Shown here: piece by piece, positions 7,842 to 14,976 of the stretch | Numbering within the stretch: position 1 is the first letter of the stretch | How the letters are laid out: every line of letters begins with the position of its first letter | From: an uncultured Clostridia bacterium | Lineage (GTDB): Bacteria; Bacillota; Clostridia; Christensenellales; UBA1242 | Direction: 5' to 3' | Length of the DNA: 30,250 nt | Assembly: GCA_944377765.1 (NCBI GenBank) | Contig: CALWFX010000002.1 | Span: forward strand, 1 to 30,250 | Notes under the pieces: model-generated | Seen by the model: only the letters and a program-made list of their open reading frames with translations | Databases searched by the model: none | Told to the model about the DNA's origin: nothing | Position numbers and translations under genes: made by a program

Positions 7842-8690
7842 TTAAAACAATCTTAAACTAAGTTTTAATTTTTCATTTTGCACTTTACCAATTCCCAAAA
7901 AAATATTTTCATGAAAAACTTTATATTCTCCAAAAGGCAATTTTTTATCTATCTCTTGCCCATTAGAAATTTTAAAAAACTCATTGTTATTAAGGTGTAA
8001 TTCTTTATAATCAAAAACATTTTGACAAGGAATTATTTTAAAATCACCTTCTTCAATCTGTTCCAAAGTATATGCATCTTTAAGATGAAAACCACCACAC
8101 CTTGTGCGTAGTATGCATTGCATACTACCATATGTGCCAAGGTGGTATGCAAGGTCTCGACAAACACTTCTTATGTAAGTTCCACTTGAACACGAGATTT
8201 CAAAACGATAACAGTTCTCTGAAACCTTTCCCAAAATTTTAAAAGAATAAATTTCAATTTCCTTTGGTCTAAGTTCAATATATTCTCCCTTTCTTGCTTC
8301 CTTATACCCTACCTTTCCATTTACCTTTTTAGCAGAATATTGTGGTGGCATTTGCATATATTTGCCGACCATATTTTTAACTTCTTGTTCAAGGTCAGAA
8401 TATGTGAAATTGACAAGTTTTTCTTTCAATATAGTTCCAGAAGTATCAAGAGTGTCTGTTTCAAAACCAAAAATAAAGTTGGTTTCATAGGTCTTATCCT
8501 TATTCAAAAAATAGTCAAACAGTTTTGTTCCATTATTAACTGTTACAGGCAAAAGCCCTTCACCTTCCAAATCAAGTGTTCCAAGATGACCACATTTTTT
8601 GGCGTGTAACTTGCTTTTAACCAGATTAACAACTTTATTTGAAGACAATCCCTTTGGTTTATTTACAAGAATAATTCCGCTTTCTGTCAT
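7842..8690 (-). CDS. truB: tRNA pseudouridine(55) synthase TruB
   Basis: Makes pseudouridine 55 in the T loop of tRNAs. 282 aa. The N-terminal TruB core has KPKGLSSNKVV (about 11-21), the catalytic motif GHLGTLDLEGEGLL with Asp40, and the later motifs PPQYSAKKVNGKVGY (about 117-131) and SCSSGTYIRSVCRDLA (about 166-181). The C-terminal part is shorter and divergent compared with the PUA region of longer TruBs. The catalytic motif departs from the common GTLDPxAxG (here GTLDLEGEG), but the Asp is kept. Last gene of the rimP-truB operon; it overlaps nrnA by 4 nt. In many Firmicutes ribF follows truB; here an independent gene does. Confidence 0.96.
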   Translation of the reverse strand: MTESGIILVNKPKGLSSNKVVNLVKSKLHAKKCGHLGTLDLEGEGLLPVTVNNGTKLFDYFLNKDKTYETNFIFGFETDTLDTSGTILKEKLVNFTYSDLEQEVKNMVGKYMQMPPQYSAKKVNGKVGYKEARKGEYIELRPKEIEIYSFKILGKVSENCYRFEISCSSGTYIRSVCRDLAYHLGTYGSMQCILRTRCGGFHLKDAYTLEQIEEGDFKIIPCQNVFDYKELHLNNNEFFKISNGQEIDKKLPFGEYKVFHENIFLGIGKVQNEKLKLSLRLF

Positions 8691-9646
8691 TTATTTTCCT
8701 CGCAAATTTCTTTTAATTTCTTCATAACTTCCTGCTTCGTTCCTTGTAAATCAAAGCCTGCAGCCATCTTATGACCACCACCGCCATGCTTTACTGCAAT
8801 TTCAGCCACAGAGAAGCCATATTTAGAACGACAACTTACTTTATATTCCTTTTCATCAAGTTCGTAAGCCACCATAACCGCTTTAAATTCGCCTATTTGG
8901 TTTAAATCATCCATAAAAAGTTTAATATCTTCAACTGAAGCCTTCAATTTTTGCAAATCTGAATTTGATATAACAATATAGCAAAGGTTGCCATTTACGA
9001 TATTCATATTATCAAGCAAAAATCTTTGCACAGCAATTTGTGATAAAGTTTTTGAGCGATAAACAACATCATACACTTTTTGTATGTCAACTCCCAAATT
9101 CATCAAATCCACTGCACGAAGAAGTGTGTGCGTGTCAGTGTTTGTGTGCAAAAATCTACCTGTATCTCCAACTATGCCAGCAAAAAGATATGTTGCAACT
9201 TGTTTGGTTGGAACAAATCCGAACTCAAAAATTAAATCTACAAAAATAAGGCTTGCTGCACTGATTTCGCTGTGAATATAAAACTTGCATCCTTTTTCAA
9301 TCACACTTTGCCCATGATGGTCAATTACCAAAATATTAGGACAGTTTTTTACTTTATCTCTAAAAATAGGCGCTATCCTTGAAAAATCATTTAAATCGAC
9401 AAGAATAACCAAATCAAAATCATCTTGAACAAAATTTTTTTCAATTACACTTTTATCAAAAATTTTAAGAAGAAAAGAATCATCTCTTACATCAGAAAAT
9501 AAATGTGCTTCACAGTTTAATTTCTTACATAAAAACTTAGCCCCAAACATTGCACCAAAACAATCTAAATCTGGGTTCATATGTCCAAAAATTGCAACTT
9601 TTTTTGCTGAGCATATTATATCTTTAACTTCCTTACTATTCATCAT
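8687..9646 (-). CDS. nrnA: DHH/DHHA1 phosphoesterase (NrnA-like nanoRNase / pAp phosphatase)
   Basis: Degrades 2-5-nt RNA and may dephosphorylate pAp or cleave cyclic-di-nucleotide products; specificity cannot be read from sequence. 319 aa. DHH domain with GHMNPDLDCFGAM (about 21-33), VDLND (about 83-87) and the signature VIDHHG (DHH at 109-111). DHHA1 domain at the end with the glycine-rich motif KHGGGGHKMAAGF (about 285-297). The start at 9646 lies inside the rbfA end (ATGATG); GGAGAG stands a few bases upstream. The infB-rbfA-nrnA-truB order is common in Firmicutes. Confidence 0.93.
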   Translation of the reverse strand: MMNSKEVKDIICSAKKVAIFGHMNPDLDCFGAMFGAKFLCKKLNCEAHLFSDVRDDSFLLKIFDKSVIEKNFVQDDFDLVILVDLNDFSRIAPIFRDKVKNCPNILVIDHHGQSVIEKGCKFYIHSEISAASLIFVDLIFEFGFVPTKQVATYLFAGIVGDTGRFLHTNTDTHTLLRAVDLMNLGVDIQKVYDVVYRSKTLSQIAVQRFLLDNMNIVNGNLCYIVISNSDLQKLKASVEDIKLFMDDLNQIGEFKAVMVAYELDEKEYKVSCRSKYGFSVAEIAVKHGGGGHKMAAGFDLQGTKQEVMKKLKEICEENK

Positions 9647-9995
9647 CGCTCTCCGCAGGAATATCTAAATTTCTTAAAATTTCTTCCACACGCAGTGTGC
9701 TCATTGTTCCTTTATCAACTTCAAATTTAAGTTTTGGAATAAATGGCAAATCAATCATTGAAGCAAGTTCTCTTTTAATATATCCTTCAGAATTTTGCAA
9801 AACATTTGTAACTAAATTGATATCTTTTAAATCTAGCACGCTTATTTTAACTCTGCAAAACTTAAAATCAGGACTAACATTAACATCACTCACTGTTATC
9901 ACTCTGTCAAGCCTTGGGTCATTCATTTTATGTTGAATTATTTCTATCAAACATTTTTGAATTTCACTGTTTGCTCTTTCATGTCTATTACTCAT
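9636..9995 (-). CDS. rbfA: 30S ribosome-binding factor A
   Basis: Late 30S maturation and cold-adaptation factor that binds near the 5' end of 16S rRNA. 119 aa, standard size. Conserved N-terminus (RHERANSEIQKCLIEII), the middle VITVSDVNVSPDFKFCRV and the KH-like end with LPFIPKLKFEVDKG are visible. Start ATG at 9995 with GGGAGG upstream. It is separated from infB by 36 nt that hold a hairpin with a T tract, so its level may be set below that of infB; it overlaps nrnA by 11 nt. Confidence 0.97.
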   Translation of the reverse strand: MSNRHERANSEIQKCLIEIIQHKMNDPRLDRVITVSDVNVSPDFKFCRVKISVLDLKDINLVTNVLQNSEGYIKRELASMIDLPFIPKLKFEVDKGTMSTLRVEEILRNLDIPAESDDE

Positions 9996-10012
9996 TTTTA
10001 CCTCCCAAAATA

Positions 10013-10043
10013 AAAAGAGATTAAAAATTTATTAATCTCTTTT
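10013..10043 (-). terminator. hairpin with T tract between infB and rbfA (likely partial terminator)
   Basis: Perfect 12-bp stem AAAAGAGATTAA (10013-10024) / TTAATCTCTTTT (10032-10043), 7-nt loop. On the minus strand it is followed by TATTTT and then directly by the rbfA ribosome site. The infB stop codon lies inside the stem. The stem is AT-rich, so read-through is expected. Confidence 0.6.
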
Positions 10044-12584
10044 CGCCTCCTCTTTCACATAATATTCTACAACATCGCCTTCTTGTATGTCAAAATTATC
10101 TTTAAACTTCACGCCACATTCAAACCCGCGTGCAACTTCTGATTTTTCATCTTTAACAATTTTCAAAGATTCCACACTTGTTTCACAAACAATTTGTCCA
10201 TTTCTCTTGATTTTTGCAATGGCATTTCTTTGAATTTTACCATCTGTTACATAACTTCCAGCAACTTTTCCAGCAGAAGAAAGTTTGAAAACTGCACGAA
10301 TTTCTGCTGTTCCAATATACTTTTCTTCATATTTAACAGCCATCATACCTTTGCTCATTTTGGTAATTTGGTCAACAACATCATATATAATCTTGCTTTC
10401 AATTATTTGAACTTTAAGAGAGTCTGCAAGTTGTTGTATCTTAGATGGAGTTTTAATGTTAAATGCAATCACTGTTGCTCCTGTTGTTTGTGCCAAAATT
10501 AAATCACTTTCAGTTATTGCTCCAGCACCACTATGAATTGTTACAACCTTGACTTCTTCATTTCTAATTGCTTCAAGTGAACCTTTAAGTGCTTCAACAG
10601 AGCCTTGGGTGTCTGCTTTAATTATGATATTAAGATTTTTCAAATTGCCTTCATGAATACGACTCATAAAGTCATCTGCACTAACGCCCGAAGTTTGTCT
10701 TGCTCTTTCTTCTTTAATTTTGTTTATTCTTTCATTAATAACTTGTTTAGACAAAGAGTCTTCAACCGCAAACACTTGGTCGCCAGCAGAAGGAACATCA
10801 TTAAAGCCCATAACTGCAACTGGTGTTGATGGTGGTGCCTTTTTAACTGGTTTACCATTTTCATCAAACATTGCCTTAACTTTGCCATAGGTAATTCCAC
10901 TTATAATTGAATCGCCAATTTTAAGAGTTCCATTTTGAACAAGCACTGTGGCAACTGGACCGCGTGATTTGTCAAGTTCGGCTTCAATAATAACGCCTGT
11001 TGCTTTTCTGTTTGGATTTGCTTTAAGTTCTTCCATTTCAGCAACAAGAAGAATCATCTTTTTAAGTTCATCAAGCCCCATGCCAGTTTTTGCAGAAATA
11101 GGAATGCAAATTGCATCTCCGCCCCATTCTTCTGGCAAAATTCCATGCTCAGTTAATTGTTGTTTAACTCTGTCAGGATTTGCTTCTGGTTTATCCATTT
11201 TGTTAATTGCAACTATCATTGGAACTTTTGCAGCCTTTATGTGATTTATTGCTTCCACCGTTTGTGGCATAATTCCATCATCTGCTGCAACAACCAAAAT
11301 TGCAATATCTGTAACTTCTGCACCTCTTGCACGCATTGCTGTGAAGGCAGCATGACCCGGTGTGTCAATAAAGGTAATTTTTTCGTTATTGAATGTTATT
11401 TGATAAGCACCAATTTTTTGAGTAATTCCGCCCGCTTCACCAGAAACAACATTTGTTTTTCTGAAAGCATCAAGAAGAGAAGTTTTACCATGGTCAACGT
11501 GTCCCATAACAGTTACAACTGGAGGACGCTTAACAAGGTCTTTTTCGTCATCATCTTGTGCAGAATCAATAAGTTTTTCTTCGTATGACTTATCAAGTTT
11601 AAGTTCCAAAGTAATACCAAAATCGGAACAGATAAGTTCACAGGTGTCAAAATCGATTGTGCTATTTATTGTTGCCATAATTCCAAGCATCATAAGTTTT
11701 TTAACAATTTCAGTTACTGGCTTGCCAATTTTTTCACTTAAATCTTTAATTGTTATCTCTCTTGAAGTTAAAACTGCATGAGTAATTTTTGGAGCAATGA
11801 TTGTTTTAACTTCCTTTTTCTTCTTTATGAGTTTTCTTGAACCCATTGTTGTTTCTTCAAAGCCCTCATCATCAAGCACATAGATATTATTGTTGTTTCC
11901 GCCATGCTTTTCAAATGATTGCTTTTGTTTTGCACTCATTTTTTTATTTTCATCAACATTAACTCTTCTCTTATTCTTATTACCGAAATTTCTTTCTGGT
12001 TGAGCTAAAACAGCACTGCTTTCAGTTGGTGCAAAACTTTTATAGTTATTTGCCTTTGTTGAAACAAAGGATTTTTGCTTATCACCCGCAGGTCTTCCTT
12101 GTGCGTTCTTGTTAAAAGGTGGTTTATTAAAGTTGTTTTTGTTTCCATTTTGGTTTTGAAACCTATTCTGTCCACCATTATTGAAGTTGCGATTTTGATT
12201 ATCAAACTTACGGAAATTATTGCCATTTTGTCCTCTTACAAAATTATCGCGATTTCCCTTGTCAAAATTTTTACTATTGTCTTTTTGGAATGATAAATTT
12301 TGTGAAGTATTCTCCACTTTTTTATTTTCAACTTCAACTTTCTTTTCTTCAACAATCTTCTCTTCTTGAAGTTTTGCTTGTTCTTCCGCTTTCTGCTTTT
12401 CAATTTGAAGTCTTTCTTCTTCTTTCACTCTGCGTTGCACTTCTGTTTTCTTTTCTTGCAATTTTTTTGAAAATGCTTCAATTTGCAATTTAGAATCTTT
12501 AATAGACAATAATAAATTTTGCAAAGAGCCATCTCTTTGAATGTTATTAATTGTTTTAAGTCCGTTTAATTGTTGATTTGCCAA
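10032..12584 (-). CDS. infB: translation initiation factor IF-2
   Basis: GTPase that brings initiator fMet-tRNA to the 30S subunit and promotes subunit joining. 850 aa. Coiled, charged N-terminus (about 25-92), then an Asn/Gln/Gly/Lys-rich linker (about 100-225), the IF2-N domain (about 265-325), and the G domain with G1 GHVDHGKT (361-368), G3 DTPGH and G4 NKMD, followed by domains II to IV (SRGPVATVLV; ADTQGSVEALKGSLE; GYVKEEA-like end). The start codon is TTG at 12584, supported by GGAG 6 nt upstream and a 1-nt gap after ylxQ. The low-complexity linker is typical of IF2 and varies between species. Confidence 0.98.
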   Translation of the reverse strand: MANQQLNGLKTINNIQRDGSLQNLLLSIKDSKLQIEAFSKKLQEKKTEVQRRVKEEERLQIEKQKAEEQAKLQEEKIVEEKKVEVENKKVENTSQNLSFQKDNSKNFDKGNRDNFVRGQNGNNFRKFDNQNRNFNNGGQNRFQNQNGNKNNFNKPPFNKNAQGRPAGDKQKSFVSTKANNYKSFAPTESSAVLAQPERNFGNKNKRRVNVDENKKMSAKQKQSFEKHGGNNNNIYVLDDEGFEETTMGSRKLIKKKKEVKTIIAPKITHAVLTSREITIKDLSEKIGKPVTEIVKKLMMLGIMATINSTIDFDTCELICSDFGITLELKLDKSYEEKLIDSAQDDDEKDLVKRPPVVTVMGHVDHGKTSLLDAFRKTNVVSGEAGGITQKIGAYQITFNNEKITFIDTPGHAAFTAMRARGAEVTDIAILVVAADDGIMPQTVEAINHIKAAKVPMIVAINKMDKPEANPDRVKQQLTEHGILPEEWGGDAICIPISAKTGMGLDELKKMILLVAEMEELKANPNRKATGVIIEAELDKSRGPVATVLVQNGTLKIGDSIISGITYGKVKAMFDENGKPVKKAPPSTPVAVMGFNDVPSAGDQVFAVEDSLSKQVINERINKIKEERARQTSGVSADDFMSRIHEGNLKNLNIIIKADTQGSVEALKGSLEAIRNEEVKVVTIHSGAGAITESDLILAQTTGATVIAFNIKTPSKIQQLADSLKVQIIESKIIYDVVDQITKMSKGMMAVKYEEKYIGTAEIRAVFKLSSAGKVAGSYVTDGKIQRNAIAKIKRNGQIVCETSVESLKIVKDEKSEVARGFECGVKFKDNFDIQEGDVVEYYVKEEAKRD

Positions 12585-12585
12585 G

Positions 12586-12873
12586 TTACTCTCCTTTTAA
12601 AAGTTCAATAATTTCATCGCTTAATGCTTTATTTTTAATTGCCACCGCTTTACAATTTGGTATTGATGTTAATTTATCTAAATTTTCTGTTTGAAAAATT
12701 GGAATTTTTCTTTCAGATGCAACAAAGTTCATTTCTCTTTGAAGCGATTTACCTGCATCTTTGCTAAGCAAAACAAGATAAAGTTTTTGAGTGTGATTAA
12801 GAATATTTTCGCCACCAATTATAAGATACCCTGCCTTATGACAGATATTAATAATACCTTTAATTTCCTTCAA
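12586..12873 (-). CDS. ylxQ: L7Ae/L30e-family RNA-binding protein YlxQ
   Basis: Small RNA-binding protein of the L7Ae/L30e/S12e fold, which recognises kink-turn RNA. 95 aa, full length. Core features seen: GIINICHKAGYLIIGGE (about 6-22), LVLLSKDAGKS (about 34-44), and a last helix. Overlaps the end of ylxR by 14 nt and is followed by infB after 1 nt, so it is translated as part of the nusA-infB operon. Exact cellular role unproven even in model species. Confidence 0.92.
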   Translation of the reverse strand: MKEIKGIINICHKAGYLIIGGENILNHTQKLYLVLLSKDAGKSLQREMNFVASERKIPIFQTENLDKLTSIPNCKAVAIKNKALSDEIIELLKGE

Positions 12874-13120
12874 TTTCTTCTCCTATTTTATCATAAACAT
12901 CATTTTTAACTTCACACTTAAAAGCACGATTAATTCCTTTTGTTTTTTTAAGTTTTTCAAGGCATTCTTTATCTTTGCAGATATATGCACCACGCCCATT
13001 TGCCTTGCCAGTTTTGTCAACAAAGATTTCGCCTTCCTTGTTTTTAACAATTCTAAGAAGTTCTTTTTTATCACTGTGTTCACGACAAACAATACACATT
13101 CTCAATCTTTCTTTTTGCAT
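12860..13120 (-). CDS. ylxR: YlxR family protein (DUF448)
   Basis: 86 aa nucleic-acid-binding protein of the nusA operon. Family hallmarks: CIVCREHSDKKELLRIV (about 9-25) and the GRGAYIC turn (about 43-49), with CLEKLKK and RAFK near the end. Its ATG shares one base with the nusA stop (TAATG). In some species YlxR is reported to affect RNase P or transcription; nothing here settles which. Confidence 0.94.
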   Translation of the reverse strand: MQKERLRMCIVCREHSDKKELLRIVKNKEGEIFVDKTGKANGRGAYICKDKECLEKLKKTKGINRAFKCEVKNDVYDKIGEEIEGN

Positions 13121-14280
13121 TATTCTTCTTCATCTCCATTAATTTCTTCTAATTCTTCAAGGTCGCTCATAGTATCAAAAGAATCATCATCACCAAGTTC
13201 GGTAAGTTCATATTCAGTTTCTTTTTCTTCTTTTTGTGGTTTAACATAACTTTCTGGTTTAACATCAATTTTCCAACCAGTAAGTTTTGCTGCAAGTCTA
13301 ACATTTTGTCCGCCCTTACCAATGGCAAGTGAAAGTTTGTCGTCTGGAACAATAACTTGACTCATGTTAAGACTATCATTTGTTTCAACTGACAAAACTT
13401 TTGCTGGACTTAACGCTCTTGCAATATATTCAAGTGGGTCGTCTGAATATTCCACAAGGTCAATCTTTTCGCCATTAAGTTCATTTACAATTGTGTTAAT
13501 TCTTGTTCCCCTGTTTCCAACACAAGCACCAACAGGGTCAACATTTGGTCTGTCAGAATAAACAGAAACTTTGGTTCTGTTGCCAGCATCACGAGCAATG
13601 TTTTTAATCTTTACTTCTCCGCTTGCAATTTCAGGAATTTCAAGTTCAAAAAGTTTTCTAACAAAACCAATGTTGCTTCTTGAAACTTGAATTTGTGGTC
13701 CATGATATGAATCCTTAATTTTTTTAACATAAACCTTAACTCTGTCGCCAACATTAAACTTATCGCCAGGAATTTGGTCATTTTTCATAAGGACACCTTC
13801 TGTGTGAGTTCCTGCAATTTGAACATAAACATTATCGCCATCAATTCTTTTAACAATTGTTGTTAAAAGTTCATCTTCCTTTTCAGAAAGTTCGTCAGCA
13901 GCATTTTGTCTTTCCATTTCACGAAGTTTTTGCATAACAACTTGTTTTGCAGTTTGAGCGGCAATTCTTCCAAAATCTTTTGTTGTTTCTTCAACTGCAA
14001 CAATATCGCCAACTTTATATGATTTTTTAATTGTTCTTGCTTCTTCCAAAGATATTTCTTTGTCTGGGTCAGTAACTTCTTGAGCCACAGTTTTATAGGA
14101 ATAAATTTTAATTGTGTTTCTTTCTGGATAAAGTTTTACCATTGCAGACTTTGCTTCTCCATACATTTTTTTGTAAGCAGAAGTAAGCGCTGTTTCCAAG
14201 GTTTCAATAAAAGTTTCCTTATTAATTTTTCTTTCTTGTTCTAAATCGTCTAATGCTTTAAAAAAGTCTTTGTTTACCAT
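13120..14280 (-). CDS. nusA: transcription termination/antitermination protein NusA
   Basis: Binds RNA polymerase and modulates pausing, termination and antitermination. 386 aa, the short Firmicute form without the C-terminal acidic repeats of E. coli. N-terminal RNAP-binding domain (about 1-125), S1 domain (about 133-200, GTHTEGVLMKNDQIPGDKF), then two KH domains (about 230-345) with VGACVGNRGTRI and SLAIGKGGQNVRLAAKL (GxxG loops). A Glu/Asp-rich tail of about 40 residues ends the protein. ATG at 14280 with AAGGAG upstream. Second gene of the operon, 14 nt after rimP. Confidence 0.98.
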   Translation of the reverse strand: MVNKDFFKALDDLEQERKINKETFIETLETALTSAYKKMYGEAKSAMVKLYPERNTIKIYSYKTVAQEVTDPDKEISLEEARTIKKSYKVGDIVAVEETTKDFGRIAAQTAKQVVMQKLREMERQNAADELSEKEDELLTTIVKRIDGDNVYVQIAGTHTEGVLMKNDQIPGDKFNVGDRVKVYVKKIKDSYHGPQIQVSRSNIGFVRKLFELEIPEIASGEVKIKNIARDAGNRTKVSVYSDRPNVDPVGACVGNRGTRINTIVNELNGEKIDLVEYSDDPLEYIARALSPAKVLSVETNDSLNMSQVIVPDDKLSLAIGKGGQNVRLAAKLTGWKIDVKPESYVKPQKEEKETEYELTELGDDDSFDTMSDLEELEEINGDEEE

Positions 14281-14294
14281 TTTAGTTTTTCTCC

Positions 14295-14765
14295 TTAAAA
14301 TTTAATAATTAATTTTATATTTGCAATCTTATCTCGTTCAAAAACTTTTTCTTCATCTTTAATTTGAAGAGTAACAGTTTTTTCATCAAAAGATTTCAAA
14401 ACACCTTCAAAAATTTTTTGCCCATCTAACTTTGAAAAAAGTGTCAATGTTACTTCGCTATCCAAGTTTCTTTTCAAATCTCTGTCGGTTTTAAGAGGTC
14501 TGTCAAGTCCCGGACTTGAAACAACCAAAGTGAAAGGTTTGTCATCAGTTGGATTAAGTTCGTCAATAATTGGGTCAATAACTTTATTCACCTTTTCGCA
14601 ATCATCAATGGTCACACCTTCTTCTTTGTCGATTGTAAAAATCAAGTTCATGCCATCAAATTCTTTAACATATTCCACATCAACAAGGTCATACCCCATT
14701 TCTTCAATAACAGGTCTAAGTTTTTCTTCGCAAATTTGTTTAACTTTTGCCAATTTTTTACCCAT
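14295..14765 (-). CDS. rimP: ribosome maturation factor RimP
   Basis: Needed for 30S assembly around S12/S19. From ATG 14765 the protein is 156 aa. Conserved elements: CEEKLRPVIEEMGYDLVDVE (about 12-31), the N-terminal domain, SSPGLDRPLKTDRDLKR (about 84-100) and the SH3-like C-terminus. The start is uncertain: ATG 14765 has AAAAGG directly against it (too close for a good SD), GTG 14789 has none, and the frame stays open to GTG 14840, just after the promoter. ATG 14765 is chosen because the family normally begins about here. First gene of the rimP-truB operon; its leader contains a strong hairpin. Confidence 0.93.
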   Translation of the reverse strand: MGKKLAKVKQICEEKLRPVIEEMGYDLVDVEYVKEFDGMNLIFTIDKEEGVTIDDCEKVNKVIDPIIDELNPTDDKPFTLVVSSPGLDRPLKTDRDLKRNLDSEVTLTLFSKLDGQKIFEGVLKSFDEKTVTLQIKDEEKVFERDKIANIKLIIKF

Positions 14766-14806
14766 CCTTTTATTATTTTTTTTACTCACTTGCTTATATA
14801 ATGCAA

Positions 14807-14832
14807 AGAGTGAGCAAAAATTTGCCCACTCT
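14807..14832 (-). promoter_or_regulatory. leader hairpin upstream of rimP
   Basis: 12-bp stem AGAGTGAGCAAA / TTTGCCCACTCT (one G-U pair in the minus-strand RNA), with an AA/TT turn. It lies between the predicted transcription start (about 14845) and the rimP start. A GGAG sequence overlaps its upstream foot. Only three Ts follow, so it is not a typical terminator. Confidence 0.6.
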
Positions 14833-14851
14833 CCTGCCACAAGTTAAAGAT

Positions 14852-14880
14852 ATTATAACCCAAAATTTTAAAAAAAGCAA
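14852..14880 (-). promoter_or_regulatory. sigma-A promoter of the rimP-nusA-infB-truB operon
   Basis: Minus strand TTGCTT (14880-14875), 17-nt spacer, TATAAT (14857-14852). Expected start near 14845. Confidence 0.7.
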
Positions 14881-14976
14881 TAATTTTTTAACAATTTATA
14901 AAATTTTTATTTTAATTAATATGATATATTTAAATATATATTTTCAATATAAACAATAACTATACACTACGGTAGT

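Noticed and set aside
11157..11588. 143-aa plus-strand ORF rich in Cys/Asn
   Set aside because: Antisense of the infB G domain; composition is that of a shadow frame.
12100..12260. Asn/Gln/Gly-rich repeat region in infB as a possible tandem repeat or prion-like element
   Set aside because: Low-complexity linkers of this kind are normal and variable in IF-2 N-terminal regions; no exact repeat unit was found.
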